This document shows positions 29,893-30,991 of a DNA stretch of 30,991 bases, in pieces. Made by a program: the position numbers and the translations under genes. Under the pieces are notes generated by a model that saw only the letters and a program-made list of their open reading frames with translations, had not been told where the DNA came from and did no database searches. Origin of the DNA: an uncultured Emergencia sp. (GTDB lineage Bacteria > Bacillota > Clostridia > Peptostreptococcales > Anaerovoracaceae); the NCBI GenBank assembly GCA_937997955.1, contig CALLDR010000103.1, positions 1 through 30,991 on the forward strand. The letters are read 5' to 3'. Positions within the stretch are counted from its first letter, which is position 1; each line of letters begins with the position of its first letter.

Positions 29893-30825
29893 ATGCTGGA
29901 TATCTGCCTGCTGGGCACCGGCGGCATGCACCCCCTGCCCCACCGTTTTCTTACATCTTTATATGTCAAATGCGGCAGCCGCGCCCTGCTCATCGACTGC
30001 GGCGAAAGCACCCAGACCGCCATGCGCTGCGCCGGCTGTAGCTTCAAAGCCATCGACCTGATCTGCATCACCCACCTCCACGGCGACCACGTCAATGGCC
30101 TGAACGGCCTGCTCCTGTCCATGGCCCTCTCCGGCAGAACCGAGCCCGTCACCATCGCCGGCCCCCAAGGCCTTTACCAAATCCTGTCCGGCCTGCTGAT
30201 CACCGTACCCGGCCTGCCCTTCCCCCTCCAGGTCCGCGAACTGCCGGCAGAACCGGGCGGCGAGCCCTGCCATGCTGCCCAGCTGGATTCTCTCTCCATC
30301 AAAGGGTTTCCGTCGGAACACCGTATTCCATGCCTGGGGTATCGGCTGGAAGTACCGCGTCAGGGCAAATTCATGCCGGAAAGAGCAAAGGCTCTCGGCA
30401 TTCCCGTATCCCAGTGGTCCCTCCTGCAGCGAGGCCAGACTGTGCGGGCAGACGGACGCACGATCAGCCCTGCCGACGTGCTGGGACCTGCCAGAAAAGG
30501 ACTGAAGCTGCTGTACGCCACCGACACCCACGCTATATCGTCTATCAGCGATTTAGGCCGGGACGCGGACCTTTTGATCCTGGAAGGCCTCTATGGCGAT
30601 GAAACGCTGCGGCAGAAAGCCTTTGACCGGGGACACATGACCATGCTGCAGGCCGCGCAGCTGGCAAAAGACGCTGGCGCCGCGGAACTGTGGCTGACCC
30701 ACTACAGCCCATCGGTCGCGGACCCTTTGGTGTATCAGGACGCCGTCAGCCGCGTATTCCCCGGCGCCGTCATGGGACGGGACGGCATGAAGAAGACGCT
30801 GCGCTTTCAGGAATTTTGTCAGTAA
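29893..30825 (+). CDS. rnz: Ribonuclease Z
   Basis: The 310-residue metallo-beta-lactamase-fold endonuclease removes 3' trailers from tRNA precursors. It shows the N-terminal LGTGGMHP, the zinc motif THLHGDH (H61, H63, D65, H66), the later ATDTHAIS and the RNase-Z-typical HMTMLQAAQLAKDAGA followed by LTHYSP, supplying further metal ligands. Length and order match the short bacterial enzyme. AAAGGAG lies 8 bases before ATG 29893. It has its own regulatory region with nested repeats. The tRNA-Thr gene in this window has an encoded CCA, and RNase Z acts best on CCA-less precursors, so other tRNAs are its likelier substrates. Confidence 0.92.
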   Translation: MLDICLLGTGGMHPLPHRFLTSLYVKCGSRALLIDCGESTQTAMRCAGCSFKAIDLICITHLHGDHVNGLNGLLLSMALSGRTEPVTIAGPQGLYQILSGLLITVPGLPFPLQVRELPAEPGGEPCHAAQLDSLSIKGFPSEHRIPCLGYRLEVPRQGKFMPERAKALGIPVSQWSLLQRGQTVRADGRTISPADVLGPARKGLKLLYATDTHAISSISDLGRDADLLILEGLYGDETLRQKAFDRGHMTMLQAAQLAKDAGAAELWLTHYSPSVADPLVYQDAVSRVFPGAVMGRDGMKKTLRFQEFCQ

Positions 30826-30861
30826 AATCCAAATTACTTCTGGCACTCAGGCGGGAATCTG

Positions 30862-30870
30862 TGGTATACT
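30862..30870 (+). promoter_or_regulatory. Extended -10 promoter element
   Basis: TGGTATACT is an extended -10 (TGN plus TATACT). It is 37 bp past the rnz stop and just ahead of a terminator; the -35 region is weak. Confidence 0.4.
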
Positions 30871-30882
30871 GATATGGTAAAA

Positions 30883-30937
30883 GGCAAGTTGGGCCTTCTG
30901 CGCATACGCGCGCTGCCCGCTTGTCTTTTTATTTTTT
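30883..30937 (+). terminator. Terminator or attenuator at the right end
   Basis: GGCAAG pairs with CTTGTC (one G-T), and GGGC with GCCC further in, around a GCGC-ATAC-GCGC inner hairpin, followed by TTTTTATTTTTT. It may end the rnz message. With the -10 just upstream it may instead be a leader attenuator, or the end of a ~60-nt RNA, for a gene beyond the window. Confidence 0.6.
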
Positions 30938-30991
30938 GCCGGACAGGACGCACGCAAATAAAATCGAAACCTCTCCGCGTGCCCTGCCGGG

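Overview
The window looks like chromosome from a Clostridia-type bacterium (Bacillota). The evidence is an AddB-type helicase/nuclease subunit, strong AGGAGG-like ribosome binding sites, prfB with its programmed frameshift, PpaX- and Tex-type proteins, a TRAP transporter remnant and BspA-like surface proteins. I cannot name the genus. Most genes lie on the minus strand. The housekeeping right half is clearly more GC-rich than parts of the left half and than the toxin-antitoxin patch near 26.1-27.9 kb.

Left part (1-13.6 kb) is accessory and surface-oriented. It opens with a DUF1703/AAA-ATPase-like gene cut by the window edge. An O-antigen-ligase-like membrane protein is followed by a secreted leucine-rich-repeat protein. 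An Rpn-type PD-(D/E)XK nuclease gene lies on the other strand. A four-gene unit follows in transcription order: PPC-repeat secreted protein, small membrane protein, lectin-like secreted protein and secreted beta-propeller-like protein. It contains the scar of a fifth, Fn3-ending gene. Next come two overlapping Crp/Fnr-family regulators and a divergent XRE regulator. The promoters of the two surface units share a nearly identical stretch with an FNR-like box at exactly the same distance from the -10 element. I infer that one of the adjacent Crp/Fnr proteins may control both units.

Middle (13.6-26.1 kb) is mostly housekeeping: tcdA and larE (each with a short tandem repeat at its 3' end), cytoplasmic asparaginase, a MATE exporter, tRNA-Thr(CGU), addB, a PpaX-like HAD phosphatase, tex and prfB. 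AddB lacks a recognisable Walker A motif, and addA is not beside it.

Right part (26.1-31 kb) holds an unexplained spacer bounded by an inverted repeat. It also holds a Panacea-type antitoxin whose MqsR-like toxin gene is frameshifted by a 4-bp duplication, and the 3' scrap of a TRAP permease gene. A radical SAM protein, ribonuclease Z and a promoter/terminator pair at the end complete the window.

The best candidates for something undescribed are the Crp/Fnr-box surface regulon with its shared C-terminal Fn3-like module, and the toxin-less Panacea antitoxin beside a gene scar.
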